A stretch of DNA of 64,000 nt. Origin: CAWACP01 sp963832965. GTDB lineage: Bacteria > Acidobacteriota > Terriglobia > Bryobacterales > Bryobacteraceae. The stretch is taken from the NCBI GenBank assembly GCA_963832965.1, contig CAWHVW010000001.1, positions 62,001-126,000 on the forward strand, given 5' to 3'. Shown here in pieces: positions 46,754 to 55,450 of this stretch; the stretch's first letter is position 1, and the number at the start of each line of letters is the position of its first letter. The notes beneath the pieces were generated by a model. That model had not been told where the DNA came from, did not search any database, and was given only the letters and a program-made list of their open reading frames with translations. A program made the position numbers and the translations under genes.

Positions 46754-47472
46754 ATGTACTGCTCGCTGCTCAACCCGTCCAGCGCCTCCGCCGGAAACTC
46801 CACCTTGGTCTGAAAATAGCGGGCAAGGTCGTCGAACAGCTCCAGCCGTGGTTCCGCCCCGAGTTCCTCGCGCCGCAGAATGGCCTCCAGCGCCGTGCCC
46901 GCCTCCTCCGGCGTCGAGCGCTGCCGCAACCGCGCGCACAGGTGCGGCCATTGCCGTAGCGAGTTATAGCGGATCCGCAAAGCCTCGCTCAACTCCGGCG
47001 TGGCCGCCTCCTGGTGACGGATCACCACGGTGTTCGCCGCCAGGTCCCCCAGCCGCTGCGTGTGCCGGGTCACCGCGCAGGCTACGCCGCCCACCGCATA
47101 AAAAACCGGCAGGCTGTCCACCGCGCGCAGCAGATTCCTCAGGATCACCTGGCCCGGCGTGAGACGAAGCCCCTCGCCGTCCATCACGCGAATGCGCAGC
47201 ACGCGCTTGCCGATGGTCTGCCCGCGCCACAGCCACTCGAAAGCAATCCCATATCCGATCTGCAGCGCGAAGTAGAGCAGCACTTCGATTCCCGTGGCCC
47301 AGTCGGCGCTCACCACCTGAAGCACCCGGATCAACTGCTGCAGGAACGTGAAAGCCACCCCGATGCAGCAAAGGTCGATGAGCAGCGCCAGCATCCGCGA
47401 TACCGGTCCGGCCAGCGGCCAGGAAAACACGATTCCCTCCGGCGTGCGCACGGTCAGCCGCCGGCCGGTCAC
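46702..47472 (-). CDS. RDD-family membrane protein
   Basis: This 256-residue protein has an RDD domain: SRMLALLIDLCCIGVAFTFLQQL, the membrane hairpin around YFALQIGYGIAFEWLWRGQTIGKRVLRIRV and RHTQRLGDLAANTVVI. A charged cytoplasmic C-terminal region of about 100 residues follows. The RDD function is not well defined; transport or ion exchange has been proposed for some members. GTG 47472 overlaps the SpoIIM stop (GTGA). It is the last gene of the MoxR-DUF58 block. Confidence 0.85.
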   Translation of the reverse strand: MTGRRLTVRTPEGIVFSWPLAGPVSRMLALLIDLCCIGVAFTFLQQLIRVLQVVSADWATGIEVLLYFALQIGYGIAFEWLWRGQTIGKRVLRIRVMDGEGLRLTPGQVILRNLLRAVDSLPVFYAVGGVACAVTRHTQRLGDLAANTVVIRHQEAATPELSEALRIRYNSLRQWPHLCARLRQRSTPEEAGTALEAILRREELGAEPRLELFDDLARYFQTKVEFPAEALDGLSSEQYIRDVVQVLFESGPRGRN

Positions 47473-48461
47473 TGCGCCTCGTCCTTCCTTCCGCTGAATC
47501 CCAGAAACGCCGCCAGCAGCAGCAGTTCCACCGTGCCGAAGGCGATCTTCGCCGCGTAAGGCAGCACCGGCTGGTGATATTGCGATATGAAGCTCTCCAC
47601 GAAGCCCGCCCACACCAGCATCACCGCCGCGCCGCCGGCCAGCGTCACCACCGCCGGCGTGGACTCGCGCAAACGCTCCCGGCGCGGTCTGCGGTCACCC
47701 CGTCCCACCAGCGCTCCGGCCAGCACGAAGGACGCCTGCCCGGCCACCAGAATGGCCGGGATTTCGATCACGCCGTGCGGCATCAGCCACCCCAGCAGGA
47801 ACGTCGTGTAGCCCGCGCGCACATAGTCGAACGCCACCGCGCCCAGAATCACGCCGTTGTAGAACAGCATCAGGACGGAACCCACGCCCCACGTAATCCC
47901 CAGCGCCAGCGTGAAAAAGGCCACGCGGATGTTGTGCGTCATCAGTTCGGCCGAAAACGTGGACCGGTGCCCGCGCAGGTTCTGGTTTGGCCCCGCCTCC
48001 TCCTTGCGCACGCGCTCGCCAGGGTCGCCCTCGAGGCCGGCAAAGGGCATCAGCACCTGCTTCGCATCGGCATCGATGGCCAGCGCGAACGCGCCGAACG
48101 CGCTCCCGCCTATCGTCAGCGCCACAGCCAGAGCAAACGCGCCGGAGTGCCTGCGGAAGGTTCGCGGAAACTCGCCGAAAAACCAGCGGCCCGGCGAAAA
48201 TCGCGCATTGCGCCGCCGCGTCTCGTAGATTTCCGCGTAAGCGCGGCCCACCAGGCCGCTGAGGTACGCTCCCGCTTCGGATTCCGCGGCGAATGTGCTC
48301 AGCCGCGCCAGATCCGCGGATGTGCGCTCGTACAAATAATGCAGCCGCCGCGCCTCGGCGTAACCCGGCCGCGTACTGCTCTCCAGACCATCCAGCAGCT
48401 TCTCCAGTTCCTGCCAGGTTGGCCGGTTCCGCGCGAAGAAGCGATCCAGGTCGATAATCAT
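47469..48461 (-). CDS. Stage II sporulation protein M homologue (SpoIIM/DUF95)
   Basis: This 330-residue protein starts with a soluble helical part (about 1-105), followed by five to six membrane segments (about 120-325). YNGVILGAVAFDYVRAG and GWLMPHGVIEIPAILVAGQASFVLAGALVG match the SpoIIM family. In sporulating bacteria the protein is part of an engulfment complex, but non-sporulating Acidobacteriota and Proteobacteria carry it beside MoxR and DUF58 genes, where its role is unknown. Both ends overlap the neighbouring genes by 4 bp. Confidence 0.87.
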   Translation of the reverse strand: MIIDLDRFFARNRPTWQELEKLLDGLESSTRPGYAEARRLHYLYERTSADLARLSTFAAESEAGAYLSGLVGRAYAEIYETRRRNARFSPGRWFFGEFPRTFRRHSGAFALAVALTIGGSAFGAFALAIDADAKQVLMPFAGLEGDPGERVRKEEAGPNQNLRGHRSTFSAELMTHNIRVAFFTLALGITWGVGSVLMLFYNGVILGAVAFDYVRAGYTTFLLGWLMPHGVIEIPAILVAGQASFVLAGALVGRGDRRPRRERLRESTPAVVTLAGGAAVMLVWAGFVESFISQYHQPVLPYAAKIAFGTVELLLLAAFLGFSGRKDEAQ

Positions 48462-49774
48462 ATCGCCTGCCGCTGCTTGGTGTTCAGATAAAACCGGGTA
48501 AGCTCCAGCGACAGTTTCGCCGGATGCGCCGTGAACATGCGCACCCCTCGCGAGCGCAGGCTGGCGGACAACTCGAACAGGCGTCGCCACGCCAGGTGCC
48601 CTCCCAGGCGTTCGTACACTTCCGGGATCGAACCGGCGGGCAATTCGAATAAGGCCTCATTCTGCTCCGCGCGCACCGATGCCACCGCAACCAAATGCCG
48701 CCGGGAGAGCGTGGCCGCCACTTTCAGAAAGTCCTCGGACAGCACCGGGTCGTCAAGCTCGGTCAGAAACACCAGCATGGCTCTGCGGCGCAGCCGCGTG
48801 TCCAGCGTAGCCGCCAGTTCGGCGAAGTCCGGAGCAACCAGCCGCGGCGTCAGATTCAGCAGCGCGTTGCGGCAGGCGTCATAGTGAGCGTGCGTCCCGC
48901 CCGCGCGTACAAAAGAGTGCACCGTGTCGCTGAAAGTGACCAGCCCGAACAAATCGCTTTGCTGGCGGCACGCCAGTGAGAGCACCAACGCGGCGGTGAT
49001 GAAACGCTCCAGAACCGTTTCCCCCGGGCCGGCCTCGCGCCCGGTCAGCCGCGAACAATCCAGCACGGCGTAGATTTCCTGGGTGCGCTCCACCCGATAT
49101 TGGCGCGTGATGGGATGTCCGCGTCGCGCCGTCGCCTTCCAGTGGATCTCATTCAGCGCGTCGCCCGGAACGTACTCGCGCAGCTTTTCGAATTCGCGCC
49201 CCCGGCCGGCCTGCCGTTGCACGTGCAGCCCCGGGTTCCGCCGGTTCAGCAGTGGCGCAATCAAACTCTGGTCGGCGCCCAGATCCGGATACACGCGAAT
49301 CTCCGAATGCACCGCCACGCGCCGCCGGGCGCTCCACAGCCCCAGCGGAGAAGCCGCTTCCAGCGCGGCCGCGCCAACCGTAAACGTCCCGCGCGTTTGT
49401 GGATGCGCCGCAAGCAGAGCCGTCACCGTTTCGCCCCGCGCCGGCAAATCCACGTTGAAGTCGTCCGCGTCGCAGCCCAGCGTCTCGCTGAGAACGATTC
49501 CTGCGTGCAGGCGAGAGATTCCGGCCCCGTCGTTGCGGACGGTTACCGGGATAACCCCCTTCCGCCGCCGCACGAAGCGCACCACCTCGGGCATGCTCAA
49601 AGCGATGCCGTCGAGGTTGCGGTTGCCCAGCACCGCGTCCACCGCGGCCAGAACTACAAACGAGCCGATGAACAACCACGCCGCCTGTGCCGCCGAGGGT
49701 GCCGAGGCCAGCGCCGCCGCGGGAACCACGATGAGTCCGAAAGCTACGAGCAGGCGTGTGCGCGGCGTAATCAT
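48458..49774 (-). CDS. DUF58 protein, partner of MoxR ATPase
   Basis: This 438-residue protein has two N-terminal membrane segments (about 8-50) and a beta-rich part. The DUF58 signature is GREFEKLREYVPGDALNEIHWKATARRG with RQYRVERTQEIYAVLD, within a von Willebrand A-like fold with AVLDCSRLTG. DUF58 proteins work with MoxR ATPases in protein maturation or cell-envelope processes. It overlaps both neighbours by 4 bp. Confidence 0.9.
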   Translation of the reverse strand: MITPRTRLLVAFGLIVVPAAALASAPSAAQAAWLFIGSFVVLAAVDAVLGNRNLDGIALSMPEVVRFVRRRKGVIPVTVRNDGAGISRLHAGIVLSETLGCDADDFNVDLPARGETVTALLAAHPQTRGTFTVGAAALEAASPLGLWSARRRVAVHSEIRVYPDLGADQSLIAPLLNRRNPGLHVQRQAGRGREFEKLREYVPGDALNEIHWKATARRGHPITRQYRVERTQEIYAVLDCSRLTGREAGPGETVLERFITAALVLSLACRQQSDLFGLVTFSDTVHSFVRAGGTHAHYDACRNALLNLTPRLVAPDFAELAATLDTRLRRRAMLVFLTELDDPVLSEDFLKVAATLSRRHLVAVASVRAEQNEALFELPAGSIPEVYERLGGHLAWRRLFELSASLRSRGVRMFTAHPAKLSLELTRFYLNTKQRQAI

Positions 49775-50736
49775 CGGGGAACCGGAATCTCCGCCAGAAT
49801 CTGTCCCAGCACTTCCGTCGTGGTGAGGCCTTCCAGTTCGAACTCCGGCCGCAGCACCTGGCGATGCGCCAGAACGGGAACGGCCAGCGCGCGAATGTCA
49901 TCCGGCGTCACGAAATCGCGGCCGTGAATCGCGGCGTGCGCCCGGCTGGCCATCAGCAGCGATTGCGTGCCGCGCGGTCCGGCTCCGGAAAGGATCGCCT
50001 CGTGCGTGCGCGTGCGCCGGACCACGTCCACCGCGTACGCCGCCAGTTCTTCGCGGAACGTCACCTTCGCCAGCGCGTGCCGCACCGTGGCCAGTTCGTC
50101 CCCCTGCAACACCGGTTGCACGCCGCCGTGCGCCAGCGTATCTTCCGGCGCGTCGCCCGCCAGCATGCGCCGCCCCAGTTCGGCCTCTTCGTCGCGCTCC
50201 GGCAGCGGCATCGGGATCTTCAGCATGAAGCGATCCTTCTGCGCCTCGGGAAGCGGATAGGTTCCTTCGTACTCGATCGGGTTCTGCGTGGCGAACACCG
50301 TGAAAGCGGGCGGCAGCGGATACGATTCGCGGTCGATGGTCACCGTCCGTTCCTGCATGGCTTCCAGCAGCGCGGCCTGCGTGCGCGCGGGCGCGCGATT
50401 GATTTCGTCCGCCAGCAGAAATGTAGTAAAAATTGGGCCGCGCACCAAAGAAAACTCGCCCCGCTGCAGGTTAAAGACGTTGGTCCCGGTAATATCCGTG
50501 GGCATTAAATCGGGAGTAAACTGCACCCGCGTGAAATTCCCGCCCAGCACGTGAGCCAGCGTTCGCGTCAGCAGCGTCTTGGCCACCCCGGGAACGCCTT
50601 CCACCAGCGCGTGATGGGCGGTAAAGATGCAAACCAGGGCGAAATCGATGGCCTGCTCCTGCCCGATGACCACTTTGCGGACCTCGGTGCGCGTCCGTTC
50701 CAGCACCGTCTTTAATTTCTCGAAGTCTTCTTCCAT
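49771..50736 (-). CDS. MoxR-family AAA+ ATPase
   Basis: This 321-residue ATPase has Walker A GVPGVAKTLLTR, Walker B with LADEINRAPARTQAALLEAMQER, sensor 1 FATQNPIEYEGTYPLPEAQKDRFML and a C-terminal lid. MoxR proteins act as chaperones that load cofactors or remodel partners, usually alongside a DUF58 or vWA protein as here. The start overlaps the DUF4350 gene end by 25 bp; the stop overlaps DUF58 by 4 bp. Confidence 0.94.
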   Translation of the reverse strand: MEEDFEKLKTVLERTRTEVRKVVIGQEQAIDFALVCIFTAHHALVEGVPGVAKTLLTRTLAHVLGGNFTRVQFTPDLMPTDITGTNVFNLQRGEFSLVRGPIFTTFLLADEINRAPARTQAALLEAMQERTVTIDRESYPLPPAFTVFATQNPIEYEGTYPLPEAQKDRFMLKIPMPLPERDEEAELGRRMLAGDAPEDTLAHGGVQPVLQGDELATVRHALAKVTFREELAAYAVDVVRRTRTHEAILSGAGPRGTQSLLMASRAHAAIHGRDFVTPDDIRALAVPVLAHRQVLRPEFELEGLTTTEVLGQILAEIPVPR

Positions 50737-51908
50737 GGATGCCTGATCTCCTCGAGTGCCTGCCGGATGGTTTCATAGCCGCGTACCGGATCCGCGGCGT
50801 GCGCGCTCTGGCGCATGGTCTCTTCCAGTTTCGTGCGCGCTTCTTCCGCCAGCCCCCGGCCCGCGGTTCCTCGATACTCGCCGATGCACACATCCAGCAA
50901 TTTCGGCTGAGCGATACTGCGCTCCAGCAATGTGACCAGACCGGATGCCGACGAGAAACCTCGAAGCCCGGCCGCTTCGGCGCCGCCCGTCACCGCGCGC
51001 GGCAGTAACGGCGAAGAGCTTTTCCATACGTATAAGCCGGCCAGCACCAGCAGCGCCGCGATCAGCCCCTGCATATGGTACCGGCGCAACAGACCGGCGA
51101 CGCTGCCGCCCTCGTCGAGGCCCAGGTGATTTTCATCGAAGACCATGTTGTGGTTCGTTCCGGCCAGCCGCGCCAGCGCCGCCGCGTCCGGCTCATGCGC
51201 CAGCGCTTCATTGCTGAGCATCCAGGAATCCGCCACCAGCGCCACGGACCCGCCCATCCATGGCCGCTCAATCCACACCGGGTGATTGCCGTAGTTCCTC
51301 TGCACGCTCCATTGGGGCGCCAGCTTGTCGAACCACAGCGCGGTATAGCGTGGCAGATCGCCGCTTTCGTTTTCTTCCCGGTGTTTCTCGGTTTCGGTGG
51401 CCAGGGTGACGCCAAGCGTCTCGAAAAGCGTCGGCGCGTGCTTCTTTTCCACGGTCTTCTGATCGCCGCGCAGTCCCTGCTCCACCTCCACCTCGGTCTC
51501 CAGGCGCGGCCTCCGCGGCACGAATGCGATCACCACCCGCCCGCCGCCGCGCGCGAACCGCTCGAGGTCGGGCGCCATCTCCACATTCAGGGTAGACTGC
51601 GCAAACCATTCGTCGATGCCCATAAGAAACAGCGTCGTATCGTGCCCGCTCAGGCGAGTCAAAGGCCGCATGCTGCGGGTGACCGTGAGGCCCGGCTGCA
51701 GCGCCAGGCTTTCATAGAGCGCTTCAGCGCCCAGCGGATCGGCGCGGAACGTGGAGTACGCGGGATAAGCGTCGGCGGCGTCAAAACGCAACCGGAACAG
51801 CCCATAAACGCCGCCCACAAAGACCACCGCCAACACCACGATGGCGATGTGGGGCAGGGCCATGCCCTGTCTGGGGCGTTTAGCCCCGCCCGCATCAGGC
51901 CTGTCCAC
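50712..51908 (-). CDS. DUF4350-like membrane protein
   Basis: Up to 398 residues: a membrane segment (about 19-40), an exported or cytoplasmic GATase-like domain (PLGAEALYESLAL, TTLFLMGIDEWFAQSTLNVEMAPDLERFARGGGRVVIAFVP), a second membrane segment (about 280-300) and a C-terminal tail. It matches the DUF4350 proteins found between MoxR and DUF4129 genes. If GTG 51908 is used, residues 3-18 are encoded by a family 1 repeat; ATG 51863, inside the same repeat, is the alternative start. Function unknown. Confidence 0.8.
   Translation of the reverse strand: MDRPDAGGAKRPRQGMALPHIAIVVLAVVFVGGVYGLFRLRFDAADAYPAYSTFRADPLGAEALYESLALQPGLTVTRSMRPLTRLSGHDTTLFLMGIDEWFAQSTLNVEMAPDLERFARGGGRVVIAFVPRRPRLETEVEVEQGLRGDQKTVEKKHAPTLFETLGVTLATETEKHREENESGDLPRYTALWFDKLAPQWSVQRNYGNHPVWIERPWMGGSVALVADSWMLSNEALAHEPDAAALARLAGTNHNMVFDENHLGLDEGGSVAGLLRRYHMQGLIAALLVLAGLYVWKSSSPLLPRAVTGGAEAAGLRGFSSASGLVTLLERSIAQPKLLDVCIGEYRGTAGRGLAEEARTKLEETMRQSAHAADPVRGYETIRQALEEIRHPWKKTSRN
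51849..51887. repeat. Family 1 repeat at the DUF4350 start
   Basis: GTGGGGCAGGGCCATGCCCT at 51849-51868 is followed by GGGGC-GTTTA-GCCCC at 51873-51887. It overlaps the start region of the DUF4350 gene and is translated if the upstream GTG is used. Confidence 0.85.
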
Positions 51909-53532
51909 GAGCCCTCATTTCCAGCGCGCCGGCACGAAAGCGGTCGAAGGCGTCGCGGGACATTGGATGCTCGCCATACCAGGTTCGCTCAAATACCGCA
52001 ACCAGTCCGCGAAACGTCTCCAGCAGCCCGGCGTTGCCCCGCGCCCGGCGGGCCAGCTCGCGCTGGTAATCGAGATTCGACCGCGCCCGGTTAATGGTGA
52101 TCAGTCCGCTGTCCCCCAGGCTGGCCAGCACCGCCAGGTAGAGCGCGCGCGTGGCCAGGCGCAGGTCTCCCGCCTCCAGCAGGCGAGCCGCCATGGCCAG
52201 CCACGCGTCCTCCGGCGCCTGATCCGGTGAAACATCCTCGCTCGCCAGGTCCACCGCGTCCGCCCCCGCCGTCACCGGCACAGCCTCCGCTTTTCGCCGC
52301 CGTTGAATGCGCAGGCGCATCAGCAGCGCGATCACCCCACCGGCCACCACGGCCATCAGGACATACAGGGCGGGGGCCGCAAAGGGCACATCGCGCCCGC
52401 CCGGTCCCTCCGGCGACACGTCCCGCTGTTCCCCCATCAGCCAGCGGAGAATCGCGCGAATCACCCCGCCAATCCACTCCAAGGCGTTGCGAACGGTGTC
52501 GCCGATGAAACGAATCGCGTCCTGCGTGAATCGGATGAAGGCGTTCGTGGACGGCGCGTTTTCCGCCTCCCTCGGTTCCTGCCAAAGAAACTCCGGCCGC
52601 CGCGTCACCTCGCGAATGCTGCGATCCAGCTTCTGTGGATCAACGTGGGGCAGGCTTCCAACCTGCGGCGGGTTTGCAACCCGCCCGCCGGGGCCATTAG
52701 CTGCGTCCAGGCTGGCCCCACAGAGAACCAGCAACACCGCCACCATGGCCACCCGGGTGAACCGCGCCAGACTGGCCTTCAAATCCACACCCGTGCGGAT
52801 GGCGTCCACGCGAAAGCAGCGGATCACGTACAGGGCGCGCAGCACCGGGTCCATGGCCAGCCACGTTATCACCACCGCGGCGGCGAACAGCGTGCTGGTG
52901 AACAGGCCGTTCGAGTTCGTAGTGAACACGGTTTCCTCGCCGGTAATCATCCGGAAGATCATCGGCCCCGCGATCAGTAAAACCAGCACGTTCACGAACA
53001 CCACCACGCCCAGCAGCGAGGTCACGGCAAGATCCAGCACGCTGGAGAACGCCCACGTCGAAGCCTGCCGCGAAGCATAGCGGAAAATGCCCCCGTCGGC
53101 GTCCTCAGTCGAGCCCGGGTAAGCCGAAGCGCTGTAGTAGAACGTCGCCGCCCACGGCAATCCAAGGATGCTCAGGGCGCTGAGCGGCAGCATCAACAGC
53201 GCCGTGCTGCCGATGAGCGTCTGCGTGGCCAGCGCGGGACGGGATCGCGTCGGCGTTGCGTGAGTGAGCACCGGCCACAACCGCCGCGAAAACAACGCCT
53301 GGCTCGCCGTCATCCACAGAAACAAAAGCGCCAGAGCAAACGCATGCGCCGGGAGCAGTTCGGCGGCATTCGCGCTGCTGGTCATTTCGCTGACGAAGCC
53401 GATCGCAGCCAGGCCAAAAGGCAGGCTCCCCGCCGCCCACACCAGCCACGCCGGCGCCGACGCGGCGCGCAACAGGTCGAAAGCGGAATCCAGCAACGCA
53501 ATCGGATTGGGAGGCTGAGCGGCGGTCCTCAC
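51895..53532 (-). CDS. DUF4129 multi-spanning membrane protein
   Basis: This 545-residue protein has an N-terminal membrane domain of about six segments (20-285), a linker, one more segment (about 405-425) and a C-terminal DUF4129 domain (EDAWLAMAARLLEAGDLRLATRALYLAVLASLGD, then RSNLDYQRELARR and VFERTWYGEHP). DUF4129 proteins are regular partners of MoxR-DUF58 systems. GTG 53532 overlaps the preceding stop (GTGA). A family 1 repeat (52645-52689) is translated in frame as part of the linker after the first membrane domain. Confidence 0.85.
   Translation of the reverse strand: MRTAAQPPNPIALLDSAFDLLRAASAPAWLVWAAGSLPFGLAAIGFVSEMTSSANAAELLPAHAFALALLFLWMTASQALFSRRLWPVLTHATPTRSRPALATQTLIGSTALLMLPLSALSILGLPWAATFYYSASAYPGSTEDADGGIFRYASRQASTWAFSSVLDLAVTSLLGVVVFVNVLVLLIAGPMIFRMITGEETVFTTNSNGLFTSTLFAAAVVITWLAMDPVLRALYVIRCFRVDAIRTGVDLKASLARFTRVAMVAVLLVLCGASLDAANGPGGRVANPPQVGSLPHVDPQKLDRSIREVTRRPEFLWQEPREAENAPSTNAFIRFTQDAIRFIGDTVRNALEWIGGVIRAILRWLMGEQRDVSPEGPGGRDVPFAAPALYVLMAVVAGGVIALLMRLRIQRRRKAEAVPVTAGADAVDLASEDVSPDQAPEDAWLAMAARLLEAGDLRLATRALYLAVLASLGDSGLITINRARSNLDYQRELARRARGNAGLLETFRGLVAVFERTWYGEHPMSRDAFDRFRAGALEMRARGQA
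52645..52689. repeat. Family 1 repeat inside the DUF4129 coding region
   Basis: GTGGGGCAGG, TTCCAACCTGC and GCGGGTTTGCAACCCGC form two adjacent hairpins. On the minus strand they are read in frame and encode about 15 residues (including GGRVANPPQVGSLPH) between a membrane segment and the conserved linker. Confidence 0.8.
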
Positions 53533-53846
53533 TGCTGCACCTGTTCGTTTTCGTCGAAGCTGTGGTGCGCCGACTCGGCCATCATCAGCATGCGCCCGAA
53601 CATATAGAACAGTATCCAGCACAGCAGAATGGTCAGCGCGGTGGCCATCGTCGACAGCAGTTTCCTGAGCGCCCGTCCACCCCGGGCCGCCGGCGCGCGG
53701 AGCCGGGCGAGACAGGCCGCGCACAACAGCCGTCCGTCGTGATCCACCACGCACTCGCGGCAGAACGCATGCCGGCACTCAAGACACAATGAAACCGCTT
53801 CCCGCGAAGGATGTACGAAACAGCGCTGCTGGCCGAATTCCGTCAT
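53529..53846 (-). CDS. B-box-type zinc-binding small membrane protein
   Basis: This 105-residue protein begins with a B-box-like zinc motif: C9, H12, C21, C24, C29, C32 and H35 in RCFVHPSREAVSLCLECRHAFCRECVVDH, followed by CAAC. It has one membrane segment (about 66-90) and a short acidic tail. Such zinc-ribbon-plus-anchor proteins are common in this type of operon and are probably adaptor-like. Overlaps of 4 bp on both sides show coupling. No further function can be named. Confidence 0.75.
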   Translation of the reverse strand: MTEFGQQRCFVHPSREAVSLCLECRHAFCRECVVDHDGRLLCAACLARLRAPAARGGRALRKLLSTMATALTILLCWILFYMFGRMLMMAESAHHSFDENEQVQQ

Positions 53847-54874
53847 GAATTCTCCGGGCCGAACAGCGTAAGCGGGTTGCCCGGCCGCCTTGCGGAAGGC
53901 GCGGAGGACATCAGAAACACCAGCAGGCCCCAGATCGCCAGACCCAGCACCACCGCCGCCAGACCCACTTGCAACGGCATCGCGTTTTCGAGCGTTTCGT
54001 AAATCTTCTGCACTTCAGCCGTCTGCATTTTTCTGGTGCCGCGCGAGGTTGCCCAACTGATCGCGTAGGTGCCCAGGCTGCCGGTGACCACCATCGAGGT
54101 CAGCACCGCCGCGGTGCGCGCCCCGCGGATGTTTTTCAACCCATAACGGACCAGCGGAATCAGCACCAGCACCGGGAAACACAAATAGCCGGCCGCGCTG
54201 ACCCACACCAGCTTCAGGAAGAACGCCGGCGAAAGCGCCACGTACATTTTCAGAACGCCAAATGCCAGCAGGTACACGAACCCGGCCACGTAAAGGGGCG
54301 ATGGCTCGCGTGCGGCGTCCACCGCGGCGGGCAGTGGAGGCGGCAGCGGCGGCGGAGAGACCAGCGCCATAAACGGCAACGGAGGAGGAGTCGCCACCGC
54401 CTCCTGCAACTCCTGCGCGGGCATCGCCGGCTGCGCGGCGCGAATCTTTTCGTCGATGATCGCCAGCGCCCGGGTCGTGGATTTGATGCGGCAGAGCGAA
54501 GGCAACTCGGCCGTGCCCACCGCCGTCTGCAACCATGTCTTGCAGTCCTCGCGCCGCAACGCGAACCACGCATACGGGGCCGCGACCATGGCCAGCAGCG
54601 ATCCCCACACCGGATGGCCGGTGAGAAACAACAATGCCATCGCCACAAGCGAAACGCCGATCGCCACCTGGTCTACGATCGCGCGGCTGCGCGTGGGCCG
54701 CTGCTGGAGCACAATGGCCTGTATGTCCGCCAGATAGAATCGCCGGTAATCTTCGGTGAAGCGCGAAGAACGCACGTACAGCAAATGGTCCGGCCCCAGC
54801 CACAGGGTGTCGCGCCGCAGCAACCCGCTCTTCCTGCCCGGCAGACGCTGGTACTGTGTCTCCGCCTTCGCCAT
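53843..54874 (-). CDS. Membrane protein of unknown function
   Basis: This 343-residue protein begins MAKAETQYQRLPGRKSGLLRRDTLWLGPDHLL. A PH-like region with a YLADIQAIVLQQRPTR segment (about 40-60) is followed by two membrane segments (about 70-105), a proline-rich linker (PPPLPFMALVSPPPLPPPLP near 195-215) and four further segments. The start ATG 54874 overlaps the preceding TGA by one base; the longer reading frame upstream is rejected. No family can be named. It belongs to the zinc-ribbon membrane gene set. Confidence 0.7.
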   Translation of the reverse strand: MAKAETQYQRLPGRKSGLLRRDTLWLGPDHLLYVRSSRFTEDYRRFYLADIQAIVLQQRPTRSRAIVDQVAIGVSLVAMALLFLTGHPVWGSLLAMVAAPYAWFALRREDCKTWLQTAVGTAELPSLCRIKSTTRALAIIDEKIRAAQPAMPAQELQEAVATPPPLPFMALVSPPPLPPPLPAAVDAAREPSPLYVAGFVYLLAFGVLKMYVALSPAFFLKLVWVSAAGYLCFPVLVLIPLVRYGLKNIRGARTAAVLTSMVVTGSLGTYAISWATSRGTRKMQTAEVQKIYETLENAMPLQVGLAAVVLGLAIWGLLVFLMSSAPSARRPGNPLTLFGPENS

Positions 54875-55446
54875 CACCTTCTCGCGATCATCACCACGTA
54901 GACCAGCAGCCAGCCCCACCCGCCCAGTTCCAGCAGGGAGACCGTCAGGGCGGCCCACGCCCGCGCCATGGTGCGCGGCACCAGACTGCGTGGCGCGCGC
55001 AGCGCCCGGATGGACAGATAGACCGCGATGGGCGCCGTGATCAGGCTCACCGTGAACAGCGGCACGGAACTCAGCGCGATGGTCAGCGCGATGCTGTCGT
55101 AGAGCGTCCGCGAGCGCGTCAGCAGGTCGGTTCGCTTCTCCGCGGCGTTCACGCACACCGGGCACAGCACCCGGCTGCCCCACTCAATGCGGCACAGCGC
55201 GCAGACAAAACGCCCGCAGGAATCGCACGCGGCCACCGCGCGCTTGTCTTCGTGCGCGAAGCACGCCGACTCCCCCTCCGTCTGAATAGCCTCGCCCGCC
55301 GAACCCGCTCGTAAACGGAAAATCGCCGGATAGATCAGGGCGCGCGCCTTCACGCCGCAGCGGCAATACACCGCGGAGCCGTCGGCCGAATACGCGATGC
55401 TGGCCAGACACACGTGACAGTATGTGAGTGGCGATTGCAGCTTCAC
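54874..55446 (-). CDS. Zinc-ribbon/B-box-like membrane protein
   Basis: This 190-residue protein has several Cys pairs (YCHVCL, YCRCG, then ACDSCGRFVCALC and LCPVC) that indicate two zinc-binding units, the second B-box-like and with an ESACFAHEDKRAVA sequence before it. Two to three membrane segments follow (about 115-185). GTG 55446 lies 4 bp after the preceding stop. It resembles the 53529-53846 product in its zinc part and probably shares its role; the function is unknown. Confidence 0.72.
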   Translation of the reverse strand: MKLQSPLTYCHVCLASIAYSADGSAVYCRCGVKARALIYPAIFRLRAGSAGEAIQTEGESACFAHEDKRAVAACDSCGRFVCALCRIEWGSRVLCPVCVNAAEKRTDLLTRSRTLYDSIALTIALSSVPLFTVSLITAPIAVYLSIRALRAPRSLVPRTMARAWAALTVSLLELGGWGWLLVYVVMIARR

Positions 55447-55450
55447 GGTT

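Noticed and set aside
53529..53846. B-box zinc finger as sign of eukaryotic contamination
   Set aside because: The gene overlaps bacterial genes on both sides, and such B-box-like ribbons are known in bacteria.
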